From: Mycolicibacterium aurum
GTDB taxonomy: Bacteria > Actinomycetota > Actinomycetes > Mycobacteriales > Mycobacteriaceae
Direction: 5' to 3'
NCBI GenBank assembly: GCA_900078775.1
Contig: LT549889.1
Span: 1,178,001-1,242,000, forward strand
Length of the DNA stretch: 64,000 nucleotides
Under the pieces are notes generated by a model. That model saw nothing but the letters and a program-made list of their open reading frames with translations, was not told where the DNA came from and made no database searches. Within the stretch, counting starts at the first letter, position 1, and each line of letters begins with the position of its first letter. Shown here in pieces: positions 53,707 through 62,800 of the stretch. The position numbers were made by a program, and so were the translations under genes.

Positions 53707-54564
53707 ATGCCAGTTCGTGCCCCACTTCGCTCCGGTGAGTTGTCCCCGACGCTGACGGTGCCCAAGTCCATCCCGCGGCCGGAGTACGCGTGGAAGCCGA
53801 CCGCGGTCGAAGGCCACGAGCCGTGGGTGCAGACCCCCGAGGTGATCGAGAAGATGCGCGTCGCCGGGCGCATCGCGGCCGGCGCGCTCGCCGAGGCCGG
53901 TAAGGCCGTCGCCCCCGGCGTCACCACCGACCACCTCGATCGGGTCGCCCACGAGTACATGCTCGACCACGGCGCGTACCCGTCCACGCTGGGCTACAAG
54001 GGCTTCCCCAAATCCTGCTGCACCTCGCTGAACGAGGTGATCTGCCACGGCATCCCGGACTCCACCGTGATCGAGGACGGCGACATCGTCAACATCGACG
54101 TCACCGCCTACAAGGACGGCGTGCACGGCGACACCAACGCCACCTTCCTGGCCGGTGACGTGTCCGAGGAACACCGGCTGCTGGTGGAACGCACCCACGA
54201 GGCCACCATGCGGGCCATCAAGGCGGTCAAGCCGGGCCGCCAGCTGTCCATCGTCGGCCGGGTCATCGAGGCCTACGCGAACCGCTTCGGCTACAACGTC
54301 GTCCGCGACTTCACCGGCCACGGCATCGGGGAGACCTTCCACAACGGCCTGGTGGTGCTGCACTACGACCAGCCCGCGGTGCAGACCGTGCTGGAGCCGG
54401 GCATGACGTTCACCATCGAGCCGATGATCAACCTCGGCTCGCTGGACTACGAGATCTGGGACGACGGCTGGACGGTGGCCACCAAGGACCTCAAGTGGAC
54501 CGCCCAGTTCGAGCACACCCTGGTGGTGACCGAGGACGGTGCCGACATCCTGACCCTGGTGTGA
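53707..54564 (+). CDS. map: Methionine aminopeptidase type I
   Basis: The 285-residue enzyme removes the initiator Met. It has an N-terminal extension of about 40 residues with a PxxP stretch ([16 protein letters not shown]) typical of mycobacterial MapB. The pita-bread fold follows with metal ligands in [20 protein letters not shown] (two Asp), [13 protein letters not shown] (His), TIEPM (Glu) and QFEHTLVVT (Glu). [26 protein letters not shown] substrate loop is present. It corresponds to Rv2861c and overlaps cobQ by four bases (GTGA). Confidence 0.96.
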   Translation: MPVRAPLRSGELSPTLTVPKSIPRPEYAWKPTAVEGHEPWVQTPEVIEKMRVAGRIAAGALAEAGKAVAPGVTTDHLDRVAHEYMLDHGAYPSTLGYKGFPKSCCTSLNEVICHGIPDSTVIEDGDIVNIDVTAYKDGVHGDTNATFLAGDVSEEHRLLVERTHEATMRAIKAVKPGRQLSIVGRVIEAYANRFGYNVVRDFTGHGIGETFHNGLVVLHYDQPAVQTVLEPGMTFTIEPMINLGSLDYEIWDDGWTVATKDLKWTAQFEHTLVVTEDGADILTLV

Positions 54565-56051
54565 GCGCCCTGCTGATCGCCGGCACCACCTCCGACGCCG
54601 GCAAGTCCATGGTGGTCGCGGGGCTGTGTCGACTGTTGGCGCGCAAGGGGATTCGGGTCGCGCCGTTCAAGGCGCAGAATATGAGCAACAACTCCGCGGT
54701 CACCGTGGACGGCGGCGAGATCGGCCGGGCCCAGGCCATGCAGGCCCGGGCGGCCGGGCTGGCGCCCAGCGTGCGGTTCAACCCGGTACTGCTCAAACCG
54801 GGCAGCGACCGCACCTCGCAGCTGGTGGTGCGCGGGCAGGTTGCCGGCACCATGGCCGCCGCGGACTACCTGACCCGGCGACGCCAACTCGCCGAGGTCG
54901 TGCACGCCGAATTGGCCGCGCTGCGTGCCGAATTCGACGTCGTCATCTGTGAGGGCGCCGGGTCCCCCGCCGAGATCAACCTGCGCGCGACCGACCTGGC
55001 CAACATGGGGCTGGCCCGCGCGGCCGGCCTGCCGGTCGTGGTGGTCGGCGACATCGACCGCGGCGGGCTGCTGGCCCATCTGTTCGGGACCGTCGCCGTG
55101 CTCGAACCCGAGGACCAGAAACTCATCAGCGGATTCCTGGTCAACAAGTTCCGCGGCGACCCGGCCCTGCTGGAGCCCGGGCTGCGCCGACTGCAGGAGC
55201 TGACCGGGCGGCCCACCTACGGCGTGATCCCGTACCTGGACGGGCTGTGGCTGGACACCGAGGACTCGCTGTCGGTGCGGGCCGGGCATGCCCTGGGCCG
55301 GCCGATCCCGCCGCGCGGCACCCAGTGGCTGACCGTCGCCGCGGTGCGGTTGCCGCGCATCTCCAACTCCACCGATGTGGAGGCGCTGGCCTGTGAGCCC
55401 GGGGTGGCGGTGCGCTGGGTCGCCGAGGCGGCGGATATCGCCGGGGCCGATGTGGTGGTGCTGCCCGGCAGCAAGGCCACCGTGTCCGATCTGGCCTGGC
55501 TACGCGAGCGCGGGCTGGCCGACGCGGTGCACGCGCACGCCGCCGCGGGCCGGCCGGTGCTGGGGGTGTGCGGCGGCTTCCAGATGCTGTGCCGGTCCAT
55601 CGAGGACACCGTGGAGTCCGGTTCCGGCCGGGTCGACGGTCTGGGCCTGCTCGACGCCGACATCGTGTTCGAGCGGGAGAAGACGTTGCGGCACTGGGAG
55701 ACTCCGCTGCATGGCTACGAGATCCATCACGGCCGGGTGGCCCGCGGCGCCGAGGACGACTGGCTGGGCGTGGGCATCCGCCGGGGCGCGGTCTACGGCA
55801 CGCACTGGCACGGCCTGTTCGACAACGACGAGGTCCGGCGGCACTGGCTCAGCGAGGCGGCCGCCGCGGCCGGGCGGTCCGGCTTCGAGGTGGCCGGTGA
55901 CGTCAGCGTCCGCGCCCGCCGGGATGCCCAACTGGACCTGATGGCCGACGCGCTGGCCGACCATGTGCACCTCGATGCGCTGTTCGGCCTGCTCGACGGC
56001 GTCCCGCACCGGCCGGTGATCACCAGTTCAATCGGTAGCGTGGGGACATGA
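54561..56051 (+). CDS. cobQ: Cobyric acid synthase CobQ
   Basis: The 496-residue amidotransferase amidates four side chains of adenosylcobyrinic a,c-diamide in cobalamin synthesis. The N-terminal ATP-binding domain has [54 protein letters not shown] and [14 protein letters not shown]. The C-terminal glutamine amidotransferase domain has [22 protein letters not shown], nucleophilic Cys in [10 protein letters not shown] and His in [11 protein letters not shown]. The GTG start overlaps the map stop. In M. tuberculosis cobQ is elsewhere, so its presence here is a local difference in gene order. Confidence 0.95.
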   Translation: MSALLIAGTTSDAGKSMVVAGLCRLLARKGIRVAPFKAQNMSNNSAVTVDGGEIGRAQAMQARAAGLAPSVRFNPVLLKPGSDRTSQLVVRGQVAGTMAAADYLTRRRQLAEVVHAELAALRAEFDVVICEGAGSPAEINLRATDLANMGLARAAGLPVVVVGDIDRGGLLAHLFGTVAVLEPEDQKLISGFLVNKFRGDPALLEPGLRRLQELTGRPTYGVIPYLDGLWLDTEDSLSVRAGHALGRPIPPRGTQWLTVAAVRLPRISNSTDVEALACEPGVAVRWVAEAADIAGADVVVLPGSKATVSDLAWLRERGLADAVHAHAAAGRPVLGVCGGFQMLCRSIEDTVESGSGRVDGLGLLDADIVFEREKTLRHWETPLHGYEIHHGRVARGAEDDWLGVGIRRGAVYGTHWHGLFDNDEVRRHWLSEAAAAAGRSGFEVAGDVSVRARRDAQLDLMADALADHVHLDALFGLLDGVPHRPVITSSIGSVGT

Positions 56052-56707
56052 CACGCGTGCTGCCGGTGCTGCTCACCGCGCTGGTGACGCTGACCGCCTG
56101 CACCAGCGCCGTGTCGGGCAGCGCGACCTGGCCCGGGGAACGGCTGGAACGGGTCCTGCTGACCGCCGACGACTTCCCGGCCGGGGTGCAGTTCGACCGG
56201 GTCATCGAGAATCCCGGGCAGCCCGACGGGGCCGGCGCACCACCGGCGATGCTGTCCGACCCGCCCGGCTGCAGCGAGGGGTTCACCAAGGTCATCGCCG
56301 CGACCGCCGAGCGCGGACCGGGCAGCGCGGCCAAGTACACCGTCGGCTACGACGGCGCCCGGATGCTGATCACCGTGCTGAGCTGGCCGCTGGACACCGC
56401 GGCGCTGCAGGCCACCGCCGAACGCTGCGCGCGCTTTGCGACCTTCTTCGACCGCGGGTCGCCGGCCATCCCGATGACCACCGCCGCGCTGGACACCGAC
56501 CGGCCCGGAGCCCTGGTCTACGAGCAGACGATGGACCTGTCCGGCGCCCGCAGCAGCGTCTACTTCTCCTTCGAGAACGTGAACTCGATGGCGGTGTTCG
56601 CCGTCGCGTTCCCCACCCCGAACCCCGCCATCGGAGTCAAAGCCACGCTGCCGCAGACGTTTCTGGAGGCCACCGGCAGGCAGGCGCAGCGCCTGGAGGC
56701 GTCCTGA
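56048..56707 (+). CDS. Putative lipoprotein of unknown function
   Basis: The 219-residue protein starts with a short lipoprotein signal ([15 protein letters not shown], lipobox LTAC). A secreted alpha/beta domain follows with [17 protein letters not shown] and [37 protein letters not shown]. Two Cys ([14 protein letters not shown]) may pair. I know similar small lipoproteins only as mycobacterial hypotheticals. The ATG overlaps the cobQ stop (ATGA). Confidence 0.75.
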   Translation: MTRVLPVLLTALVTLTACTSAVSGSATWPGERLERVLLTADDFPAGVQFDRVIENPGQPDGAGAPPAMLSDPPGCSEGFTKVIAATAERGPGSAAKYTVGYDGARMLITVLSWPLDTAALQATAERCARFATFFDRGSPAIPMTTAALDTDRPGALVYEQTMDLSGARSSVYFSFENVNSMAVFAVAFPTPNPAIGVKATLPQTFLEATGRQAQRLEAS

Positions 56708-56754
56708 CCGGCGGTGCAGACCGGCAAAGCGCTGCGCGCGACCCCGGGATGTCC

Positions 56755-56760
56755 TAGCGT
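56755..56760 (+). promoter_or_regulatory. Putative -10 box before the hydrolase-like gene
   Basis: TAGCGT ends 8 bases before the ATG at 56768 and supports that start over two in-frame GTG codons further upstream. Confidence 0.4.
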
Positions 56761-56767
56761 GACCCAA

Positions 56768-57331
56768 ATGCCCGCCACCACCGTCACCGTGGACGACGCC
56801 GCCTTCACGGTCGACGTCGCGGGTCCGGAGAACGCCGGTGTGGTGGTGCTGCTCGGCTCGGTCAAGCAGGCCCCCGCCGCCTACGACCCGGTGTGCCACC
56901 GGCTGCACACCGCCAATCTGCGCACCGTCGTCATCCCGCCGGCCGCGCAGCTGACCGCGACCGCGGTGATCGCCATCATGGATGCCCTGGACGTGCGGTG
57001 GGGCACCCTGGTCGGGGACCGGGTCGGCGCCGAACTCGCCTGGGAACTCGCCGCCACCCGGCTGGACCGGTTCACCGGGCTGGTGGTGGTCGACCGCGGG
57101 CATCCGCGGGTCCCCGATGAGTCCGGGAACGTCCGCGACCAGACCTGCCCGCCGGTCGAGGTGGCGACCACCGCACTGGTGAGCACCCTCGCGGCGGCGA
57201 AGATCGTGCGGGCCAGCCAGCAGTTCGTCTACGGCGACTTCCGGGTGGTCGAGTTGCTCGGCCGGCGCAACGCCGGCGAGTCCACGGCGCAGCTGGCCGC
57301 CGAGATCGTGATGCGCACCAGCACCTGGTGA
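56768..57331 (+). CDS. Degenerate alpha/beta-hydrolase-like protein
   Basis: The 187-residue protein has the strand-turn pattern of a small alpha/beta hydrolase (AGVVVLLGSVKQAPAAYDPVCHRLHTANLRTVVIPP; WGTLVGDRVGAELAWELAATRLDRFTGLVVVDRGHP). The nucleophile position reads GDRVGA (Asp in place of Ser in GxSxG) and no clear catalytic His is seen. It is therefore probably not an active serine hydrolase. Start ATG 56768 was chosen from the -10 box; GTG 56714 and GTG 56759 remain possible. Confidence 0.62.
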   Translation: MPATTVTVDDAAFTVDVAGPENAGVVVLLGSVKQAPAAYDPVCHRLHTANLRTVVIPPAAQLTATAVIAIMDALDVRWGTLVGDRVGAELAWELAATRLDRFTGLVVVDRGHPRVPDESGNVRDQTCPPVEVATTALVSTLAAAKIVRASQQFVYGDFRVVELLGRRNAGESTAQLAAEIVMRTSTW

Positions 57332-57350
57332 CTGTATTGGTCTGATGGCC

Positions 57351-57356
57351 TACCTT
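57351..57356 (+). promoter_or_regulatory. Putative -10 box of leaderless glnA4 promoter
   Basis: TACCTT ends 6 bases before the GTG at 57362. Confidence 0.4.
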
Positions 57357-57361
57357 TAGAG

Positions 57362-58777
57362 GTGGCGTCGGTCACTGTCGACCGCGCCGAGCCGACGAGG
57401 GGGACACGCCCGATGGTTGCAACCGGTTTGCTGTCGCAACGCGCCCTGGAAGAACTCGTCGCGGCCGGTGCGGTGGACACCGTCATCGTCGCGTTCCCCG
57501 ACATGCAGGGCCGGCTCACCGGGAAACGGGTGTCGGCCCGGCTGTTCGTCGAGGAGGTCGCCGCGCACGGCGCCGAATGCTGCAACTACCTGCTGGCCGT
57601 CGACGTCGACATGAACACCGTCGACGGGTACGCCATGTCGAGCTGGGAGACCGGCTACGGCGACATGGTGATGACCCCGGACTTCAGCACGCTGCGGCGG
57701 GTGCCGTGGCTGCCCGCCACCGCGCTGGTGATGGCCGACCTCTCCTTCACCGACGGTCGCCCGGTGGCCGTCGCCCCGCGCAGCATCCTGCGCGCCCAGC
57801 TGGACCGGCTGGCCGAGCGCGGCCTGCAGGCGTTCGTCGGCACCGAACTGGAGTTCATGGTGTTCGACGACACCTATCGCGAGGCCTGGCGCGCCGGCTA
57901 CCGCGACCTGACACCGGCCACCGACTACAACGTCGACTACAACATGCTGGCCTCCACCCGGATGGAGCCGCTGCTGCGCGACATCCGGCTCGGGATGGAC
58001 GGCGCCGGAATGTACTGCGAGGGCGTCAAGGGGGAATGCAACCTGGGCCAGCAGGAGATCGCATTCCGTTTCGACGAGGCGCTGGTCACCTGCGACAACC
58101 ACACCATCTACAAGAACGGCGCCAAGGAGATCGCCGACCAGCACGGCAAGTCGATCACCTTCATGGCCAAATTCGATGAGCACGAAGGCAACAGCTGCCA
58201 CATCCACATCTCCTTCCGCGGGACCGACGGGTCGGCGGTGTTCTCCGACGAGTCCGAGCCGGACGGCATGTCGGCGATGTTCCGCAGCTTCGTGGCCGGC
58301 CAGCTCGCCACGCTGCGCGAGATGACGTTGTTCTACGCGCCGAACATCAACTCCTACAAGCGTTTCGCCGACGGCAGTTTCGCGCCGACCGCGGTGGCCT
58401 GGGGGATGGACAACCGGACCTGCGCGCTGCGGGTGGTCGGGCACCGGCACGGGATGCGGATGGAATGCCGCGCACCCGGCGGTGACGTGAACCAGTACCT
58501 GGCCGTCGCGGCGCTCATCGCCGGCGGGCTGCACGGCATCGACGAAGGCCTGCCGCTGGAGCAGGCCTGCGCCGGCAACGCGTACGCCGGCGGGGCGGAG
58601 CGCCTACCGCACACCCTGACCGATGCGGCCGCACTGTTCGAGGCCTCCGCGGTGGCGCGCAACGCGTTCGGGGACGAGGTCGTCGCGCACTACCTGAACA
58701 ACGCGCAGGTCGAGGTGGCCGCGTTCAACGCCGCGGTCACCGACTGGGAGAGGGTGCGCGGCTTTGAACGACTGTGA
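57362..58777 (+). CDS. glnA4: Glutamine-synthetase-like gamma-glutamyl-amine ligase GlnA4
   Basis: The 471-residue protein is of the glutamine synthetase fold. Beta-grasp N-terminus: VDTVIVAFPDMQGRLTGKRVSARLF. Catalytic domain: GTELEFMVFDD, YCEGVKGECNLGQQEIAFRFDEAL (metal Glu), HEGNSCHIHISFRG, NINSYKRFADGSFAPTAVAWGMDNRTCALRV and ECRAPGGDVNQYLAVAALI. Very close in plan to M. tuberculosis GlnA4 (Rv2860c), which differs from true glutamine synthetase. The Streptomyces GlnA4 makes gamma-glutamylethanolamide. With the downstream hydrolase and dehydrogenases, a gamma-glutamylation pathway for an amine is likely. GTG 57362 fits a leaderless message; ATG 57413 would give a length nearer the tuberculosis protein. 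Confidence 0.9.
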   Translation: MASVTVDRAEPTRGTRPMVATGLLSQRALEELVAAGAVDTVIVAFPDMQGRLTGKRVSARLFVEEVAAHGAECCNYLLAVDVDMNTVDGYAMSSWETGYGDMVMTPDFSTLRRVPWLPATALVMADLSFTDGRPVAVAPRSILRAQLDRLAERGLQAFVGTELEFMVFDDTYREAWRAGYRDLTPATDYNVDYNMLASTRMEPLLRDIRLGMDGAGMYCEGVKGECNLGQQEIAFRFDEALVTCDNHTIYKNGAKEIADQHGKSITFMAKFDEHEGNSCHIHISFRGTDGSAVFSDESEPDGMSAMFRSFVAGQLATLREMTLFYAPNINSYKRFADGSFAPTAVAWGMDNRTCALRVVGHRHGMRMECRAPGGDVNQYLAVAALIAGGLHGIDEGLPLEQACAGNAYAGGAERLPHTLTDAAALFEASAVARNAFGDEVVAHYLNNAQVEVAAFNAAVTDWERVRGFERL

Positions 58778-59525
58778 ATCAGTTCCTGTCCTGGGGCTCA
58801 CCACCTACCTGCAGCGCGCCCAGACCGGCGTCTGGGACGTCGACGCCGCCTTCCTGCCGGCCGTCTACATCGAGGGCGTCAACCGCGGCGGCGGCACCGC
58901 GGTGCTGCTGCCCCCGCAGCCCGGCGGCACCGAGGTGGCCGACCGGGTGCTGGACGGCATCGACGGTCTGATCATCACCGGCGGCCGCGACGTCAACCCG
59001 GAAAGCTATGGCCAGCAGCGTCATCCGACCACCGACGAGCCGATGGGCGAACGCGACGCCTGGGAGTTCGCCCTGCTCAACGCCGCGCTGCGACGGCAGA
59101 TGCCGGTGCTCGGCATCTGCCGCGGCGCCCAGGTGCTCAACGTCGCCCTCGGCGGCACCCTGCACCAGCACCTGCCCGATGTGCTCGGCCACACCCGCCA
59201 TCAGCGGGGCAATGCGGTGTTCTCCACCTCCACGGTGCGCACCGTGGCGGGCACCCGGTTGGCCGCCCTGATCGGCGAGGCCTCCGACGGGCAGTGCTAC
59301 CACCATCAGGGCATCGACCGGCTCGGCGACGGGCTGATCGTCAGTGCCCGGGACATCGCCGACGGGGTCGTCGAGGCGGTCGAACTCGGAGCCGGTGGCC
59401 AGGGGGGCGCGCACTTCGTGCTCGGCGTGCAGTGGCACCCCGAGGAACGACTGGACGACGTCCGGTTGTTCAGCGCGGTCGTCGAGGCCGCCGCCGACTA
59501 CGCGAAAGGCAGAGTCGCCACATGA
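58764..59525 (+). CDS. Class I glutamine amidotransferase-like gamma-glutamyl hydrolase (PuuD-type)
   Basis: The 253-residue peptidase C26 family enzyme has GLIITGGRDVNPESYGQ, the nucleophile elbow GICRGAQVLNVALGGTLHQHLPD (Cys), YHHQGIDRLGDG and the catalytic His-Glu in LGVQWHPEE. It resembles E. coli PuuD, which frees glutamate from gamma-glutamyl compounds, and M. tuberculosis Rv2859c. The TTG start at 58764 lies inside the end of glnA4 (14-base overlap) and is the only usable start in frame. It is coupled to the ALDH gene by a four-base overlap. Confidence 0.88.
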   Translation: MNDCESVPVLGLTTYLQRAQTGVWDVDAAFLPAVYIEGVNRGGGTAVLLPPQPGGTEVADRVLDGIDGLIITGGRDVNPESYGQQRHPTTDEPMGERDAWEFALLNAALRRQMPVLGICRGAQVLNVALGGTLHQHLPDVLGHTRHQRGNAVFSTSTVRTVAGTRLAALIGEASDGQCYHHQGIDRLGDGLIVSARDIADGVVEAVELGAGGQGGAHFVLGVQWHPEERLDDVRLFSAVVEAAADYAKGRVAT

Positions 59526-60889
59526 GCACCTGCACGGTGATCAACCCGGCCACCGAGGAAGCGCTGTGCGAGGTGGAACTGCTCGATGCCGCCGCGGTCG
59601 ACGACGCGGTGGCCCGCGCGGCGGCCGCACAGCGTCGCTGGGCGCGGCTGGCACCGGCGGACCGGGCCGCGGCACTGCGCGCCTTCGCCGCCGTGGTGGA
59701 CGCCCACGTCGACGAGCTCGCCGCCCTGGAGGTGGCCAACTCCGGGCATCCGATCGGGCAGGCCGAATGGGAGGCCGGGCACGTCCGCGACGTGCTGACC
59801 TACTACGCCGCCAGCCCGGAACGGCTTGCCGGCCAGCAGATCCCGGTGGCCGGCGGCCTGGACGTCACATTCCACGAACCGCTCGGCGTGGTCGGGGTGA
59901 TCACCCCGTGGAACTTCCCGATGACCATCGCCTCCTGGGGCTTCGCCCCGGCGCTGGCGGCCGGGAACGCGGTGCTGGTCAAACCCGCCGAATGGACCCC
60001 GCTGACCACCGTGCGCCTGGGTGAACTCGCCGTGGCCGCCGGGCTGGACCCGGACCTGTTCCAGGTGCTGCCCGGGGCCGGGACCGTGGTGGGGGAGCGC
60101 TTCGTCACCCATCCGGGCGTACCCAAGATCGTGTTCACCGGATCGACCGAGGTCGGTACCCGGGTGATGGCCCTTGCCGCGGCACAGGTCAAGCGGGTCA
60201 CCCTGGAACTCGGCGGCAAGAGCGCCAACATCGTGTTCGAGGACTGCGATCTGGAAACCGCCGCCGCCACCGCGCCCTACGGTGTCTTCGACAACGCCGG
60301 TCAGGACTGCTGCGCGCGCAGCCGGATCCTGGTGCAGCGCAGCGTGTACGACCGCTTCATGGAGTTGCTCGAGCCCGCCGTCGCCGGCGTGGTGGTCGGC
60401 GACCCGGCCGCCCGGGACACCGAGATGGGGCCGCTGGTATCCCGGCGGCACTGGGAGTCGGTGCGCGACTACGTGCCCGACGACGCCCCGGTCGCGTTCC
60501 GCGGATCCGCCCCGGACGGGCCCGGATTCTGGTTCCCACCAACGGTATTGACCCCGCAGCGCACCGACCGCACCGTCACCGAGGAGATCTTCGGACCGGT
60601 GGTCACGGTGTTGCCGTTCGAGGATGAGGCCGATGCGATCGCGCTGGCCAACGACACCAGCTATGGTCTGTCCGGGTCGATCTGGACCGACAACGTGTCC
60701 CGCGCGTTGCGGGTCAGCCGGGCCGTCGAGGCGGGCAACCTGAGCGTCAACTCGCACTCCTCGGTGCGCTACAGCACCCCGTTCGGTGGTTTCAAGCAAT
60801 CCGGTCTGGGCCGTGAACTGGGGCCGGGGGCCCCGCTGTCGTTCACCGAGACCAAGAACGTCTTCATCGCCGTCCCGGACGAGCAGTAA
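59522..60889 (+). CDS. aldC: Aldehyde dehydrogenase (AldC/PuuC-like)
   Basis: The 455-residue ALDH has GVVGVITPWNFPMTIASWG, VFTGSTEVGTRVM, the base Glu in LELGGKSANIVFEDCD, nucleophilic Cys in NAGQDCCARSRI, EEIFGPVVTVLPF and TPFGGFKQSGLGRELG. The equivalent in M. tuberculosis is aldC (Rv2858c). In the cluster it would oxidise a gamma-glutamylated aldehyde to the acid. The ATG at 59522 overlaps the hydrolase stop (ATGA). Confidence 0.92.
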   Translation: MSTCTVINPATEEALCEVELLDAAAVDDAVARAAAAQRRWARLAPADRAAALRAFAAVVDAHVDELAALEVANSGHPIGQAEWEAGHVRDVLTYYAASPERLAGQQIPVAGGLDVTFHEPLGVVGVITPWNFPMTIASWGFAPALAAGNAVLVKPAEWTPLTTVRLGELAVAAGLDPDLFQVLPGAGTVVGERFVTHPGVPKIVFTGSTEVGTRVMALAAAQVKRVTLELGGKSANIVFEDCDLETAAATAPYGVFDNAGQDCCARSRILVQRSVYDRFMELLEPAVAGVVVGDPAARDTEMGPLVSRRHWESVRDYVPDDAPVAFRGSAPDGPGFWFPPTVLTPQRTDRTVTEEIFGPVVTVLPFEDEADAIALANDTSYGLSGSIWTDNVSRALRVSRAVEAGNLSVNSHSSVRYSTPFGGFKQSGLGRELGPGAPLSFTETKNVFIAVPDEQ

Positions 60890-60901
60890 GGAGCCCGCGC
60901 C

Positions 60902-61675
60902 ATGGATCTGACCCAGCGACTCAAGGACAAGGTAGCCGTCATCACCGGCGGCGCCAGCGGGATCGGGCTGGCGGCCGCCAAACGGATGCAGGCCGAGGGC
61001 GCCATCGTCGTCATCGGCGATATCGACGCGCGCGCCGGGCAGACCGTCGCCGACGAGCTGAACGTCGGCTTCGTGCCGGTCGACGTCGCCGATCAGGCGG
61101 CGGTGGACAACCTTTTCGACACCGCCTTCGAGGTGCACGGCGGCGTCGACATCGCGTTCAACAACGCCGGGATCAGCCCGCCCGAGGACGACCTGATCGA
61201 GCACACCGGCATCGACGCCTGGCAGCGGGTGCAGGACATCAACCTCAAATCGGTGTTCTTCTGCTGCAAGGCCGCGCTGCGGCACATGGTGCCGGCGCAG
61301 AAGGGCTCGATCATCAACACCGCATCCTTCGTCGCGGTGATGGGCTCGGCCACCTCGCAGATCTCCTACACCGCCTCCAAGGGCGGTGTGCTGGCCATGT
61401 CGCGCGAACTCGGGGTGCAGTACGCCCGCCAGGGCATCCGGGTCAACGCGCTGTGCCCGGGACCGGTGAACACCCCGCTGCTGCAGGAACTGTTCGCCAA
61501 GGATCCCGAGCGGGCTGCGCGGCGGCTGGTGCACGTCCCGGTCGGCCGGTTCGCCGAACCCGAGGAACTGGCCGCCGCGGTGGCGTTCCTGGCTAGCGAG
61601 GACGCCTCCTTCATCACCGCATCGAGCTTCCTCGTCGACGGCGGCATCAGCGGCCACTACGTCACGCCGCTGTGA
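60902..61675 (+). CDS. Short-chain dehydrogenase/reductase (Rv2857c-like)
   Basis: The 257-residue classical SDR has VAVITGGASGIGLAAAKRMQAEGAIVVIGDIDARAG (Asp after beta-2 favours NAD), FNNAGIS, Ser in INTASFVAVMG, YTASK catalytic pair and SFLVDGGISG. In the gene cluster it is well placed to oxidise the hydroxyl of a gamma-glutamylated amino alcohol to the aldehyde used by AldC. That step is inference. AAGGAG precedes the ATG. Confidence 0.9.
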   Translation: MDLTQRLKDKVAVITGGASGIGLAAAKRMQAEGAIVVIGDIDARAGQTVADELNVGFVPVDVADQAAVDNLFDTAFEVHGGVDIAFNNAGISPPEDDLIEHTGIDAWQRVQDINLKSVFFCCKAALRHMVPAQKGSIINTASFVAVMGSATSQISYTASKGGVLAMSRELGVQYARQGIRVNALCPGPVNTPLLQELFAKDPERAARRLVHVPVGRFAEPEELAAAVAFLASEDASFITASSFLVDGGISGHYVTPL

Positions 61676-61679
61676 GCCG

Positions 61680-62405
61680 ATGATGGAGTCCGTGCCCGCA
61701 CCCGCGCCGACCGCCGACACCCTGCTGCGCCCGGTCCGGCTCGGCAACGCCTTCGAGGACACCGTGGCCCGGCTGCTGGAGACGATCCGGCTCGGTGTGC
61801 TGGCGCCGGGGGAGTCGCTGCCGCCGGAACGCGAACTCGCGGTCCGGCTCGGCGTCAGCCGCGACACCGTGCGTGAGGCGATCAAATCGCTGGCCGACGC
61901 CGGTTACCTGCAGTCCCGCCGCGGGCGCTACGGGGGCACCTTCCTGGCCGAGCCACTGCCCACACCGGCCGCCGATGTGGTCCGGCTGGACCGCGCCATG
62001 ATCGACGATGCGCTGCGGCTGCGGGAGATCCTGGAGGTCGGCGCCGCACGGATGGCGGCCGGGCGCACCCTGAGCGCGGCCGAGGACGAGACCCTGCGCA
62101 GCCGGCTCGCCGACGTCACCGGGGCGGCGTCGGAGGACTACCGCCGGCTGGACTCGCGGCTGCATCTGGCCATCGCCGAGGCGGCCGGCTCACCCTCGCT
62201 GGTGCCGCTGGTGGCCGAGAACCGGATGCGGGTCAACGCCCTGCTCGACCAGATCCCGCTGCTGGCACGCAATATCGCGCATTCGGACGAGCAGCACGAG
62301 GCCATCGTGGCGGCCATCCTGGCCGGCGACGAACAGGCGGCCGCCGACGCGATGTGCGCCCACCTGGCCGGCTCGGCGGCGCTGCTGCACGGATTCCTGG
62401 ACTGA
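61680..62405 (+). CDS. GntR/FadR-family transcriptional regulator
   Basis: The 241-residue regulator has an N-terminal winged helix (FEDTVARLLETIRLGVLAPGESLPPERELAVRLGVSRDTVREAIKSLADAGYLQSRRGRYGGTFL) and an FCD ligand domain with the metal-binding pattern (DALRLREILEVGAARMAA, DSRLHLAIAEAAGSP, HSDEQHEAIVAAILAGD). It likely controls the glnA4-puuD-aldC-SDR operon that it ends; the ligand may be a pathway carboxylate. Confidence 0.88.
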   Translation: MMESVPAPAPTADTLLRPVRLGNAFEDTVARLLETIRLGVLAPGESLPPERELAVRLGVSRDTVREAIKSLADAGYLQSRRGRYGGTFLAEPLPTPAADVVRLDRAMIDDALRLREILEVGAARMAAGRTLSAAEDETLRSRLADVTGAASEDYRRLDSRLHLAIAEAAGSPSLVPLVAENRMRVNALLDQIPLLARNIAHSDEQHEAIVAAILAGDEQAAADAMCAHLAGSAALLHGFLD

Positions 62406-62421
62406 GGCTAGATTTGCAGCC

Positions 62422-62742
62422 ATGACCGATCCCTCGGTGGTGGCGCGGGCCTCGTCGGCGCTGGCCGACGTCGACACCGCCGGCTGGGCGCAGCGGTTCG
62501 ACCTGCTGTCGGATCCGCACCGCCTGGAGATCCTGCTGAGCCTGCACCGGGCGCCGGGCATCTGCGTCGGCGACCTGGCCGCGGCGCTGGGCCGCTCCGA
62601 GAACGCGGTGTCCCAGGCCCTGCGCATCCTGCGTCAGCAGGGCTGGGTGAGCAGTGTGCGGGTGGGCCGGACGGTCAGCTACCGGCTCGACGACGAGATC
62701 GTGCACGATCTGCTGCACTGGATCGGCGCCGGGCACAGCTGA
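62422..62742 (+). CDS. ArsR-family transcriptional regulator
   Basis: The 106-residue winged-helix protein has FDLLSDPHRLEILLSLHRAPGICVGDLAAALGRSENAVSQALRILRQQGWVSSVRVGRTVSYRLDDEIVHDLLHWIG. There is only one Cys (ICVGDL) but several His near both ends (HRLEILLSLH; HDLLHWIGAGH), a set that in this family suits nickel or cobalt sensing. With cbiM 0.9 kb downstream, control of cobalt uptake is plausible but unproven. Confidence 0.85.
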   Translation: MTDPSVVARASSALADVDTAGWAQRFDLLSDPHRLEILLSLHRAPGICVGDLAAALGRSENAVSQALRILRQQGWVSSVRVGRTVSYRLDDEIVHDLLHWIGAGHS

Positions 62743-62800
62743 CCGGGAGCAATTCGGTCAAACCGGTATCAACACCGCCGGCGGGGATCACCATCGGTGT

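Noticed and set aside
59498..61885. 795-residue reading frame on the minus strand
   Set aside because: It is antisense to aldC and the SDR gene, both with full catalytic motifs; composition is typical of a shadow frame.
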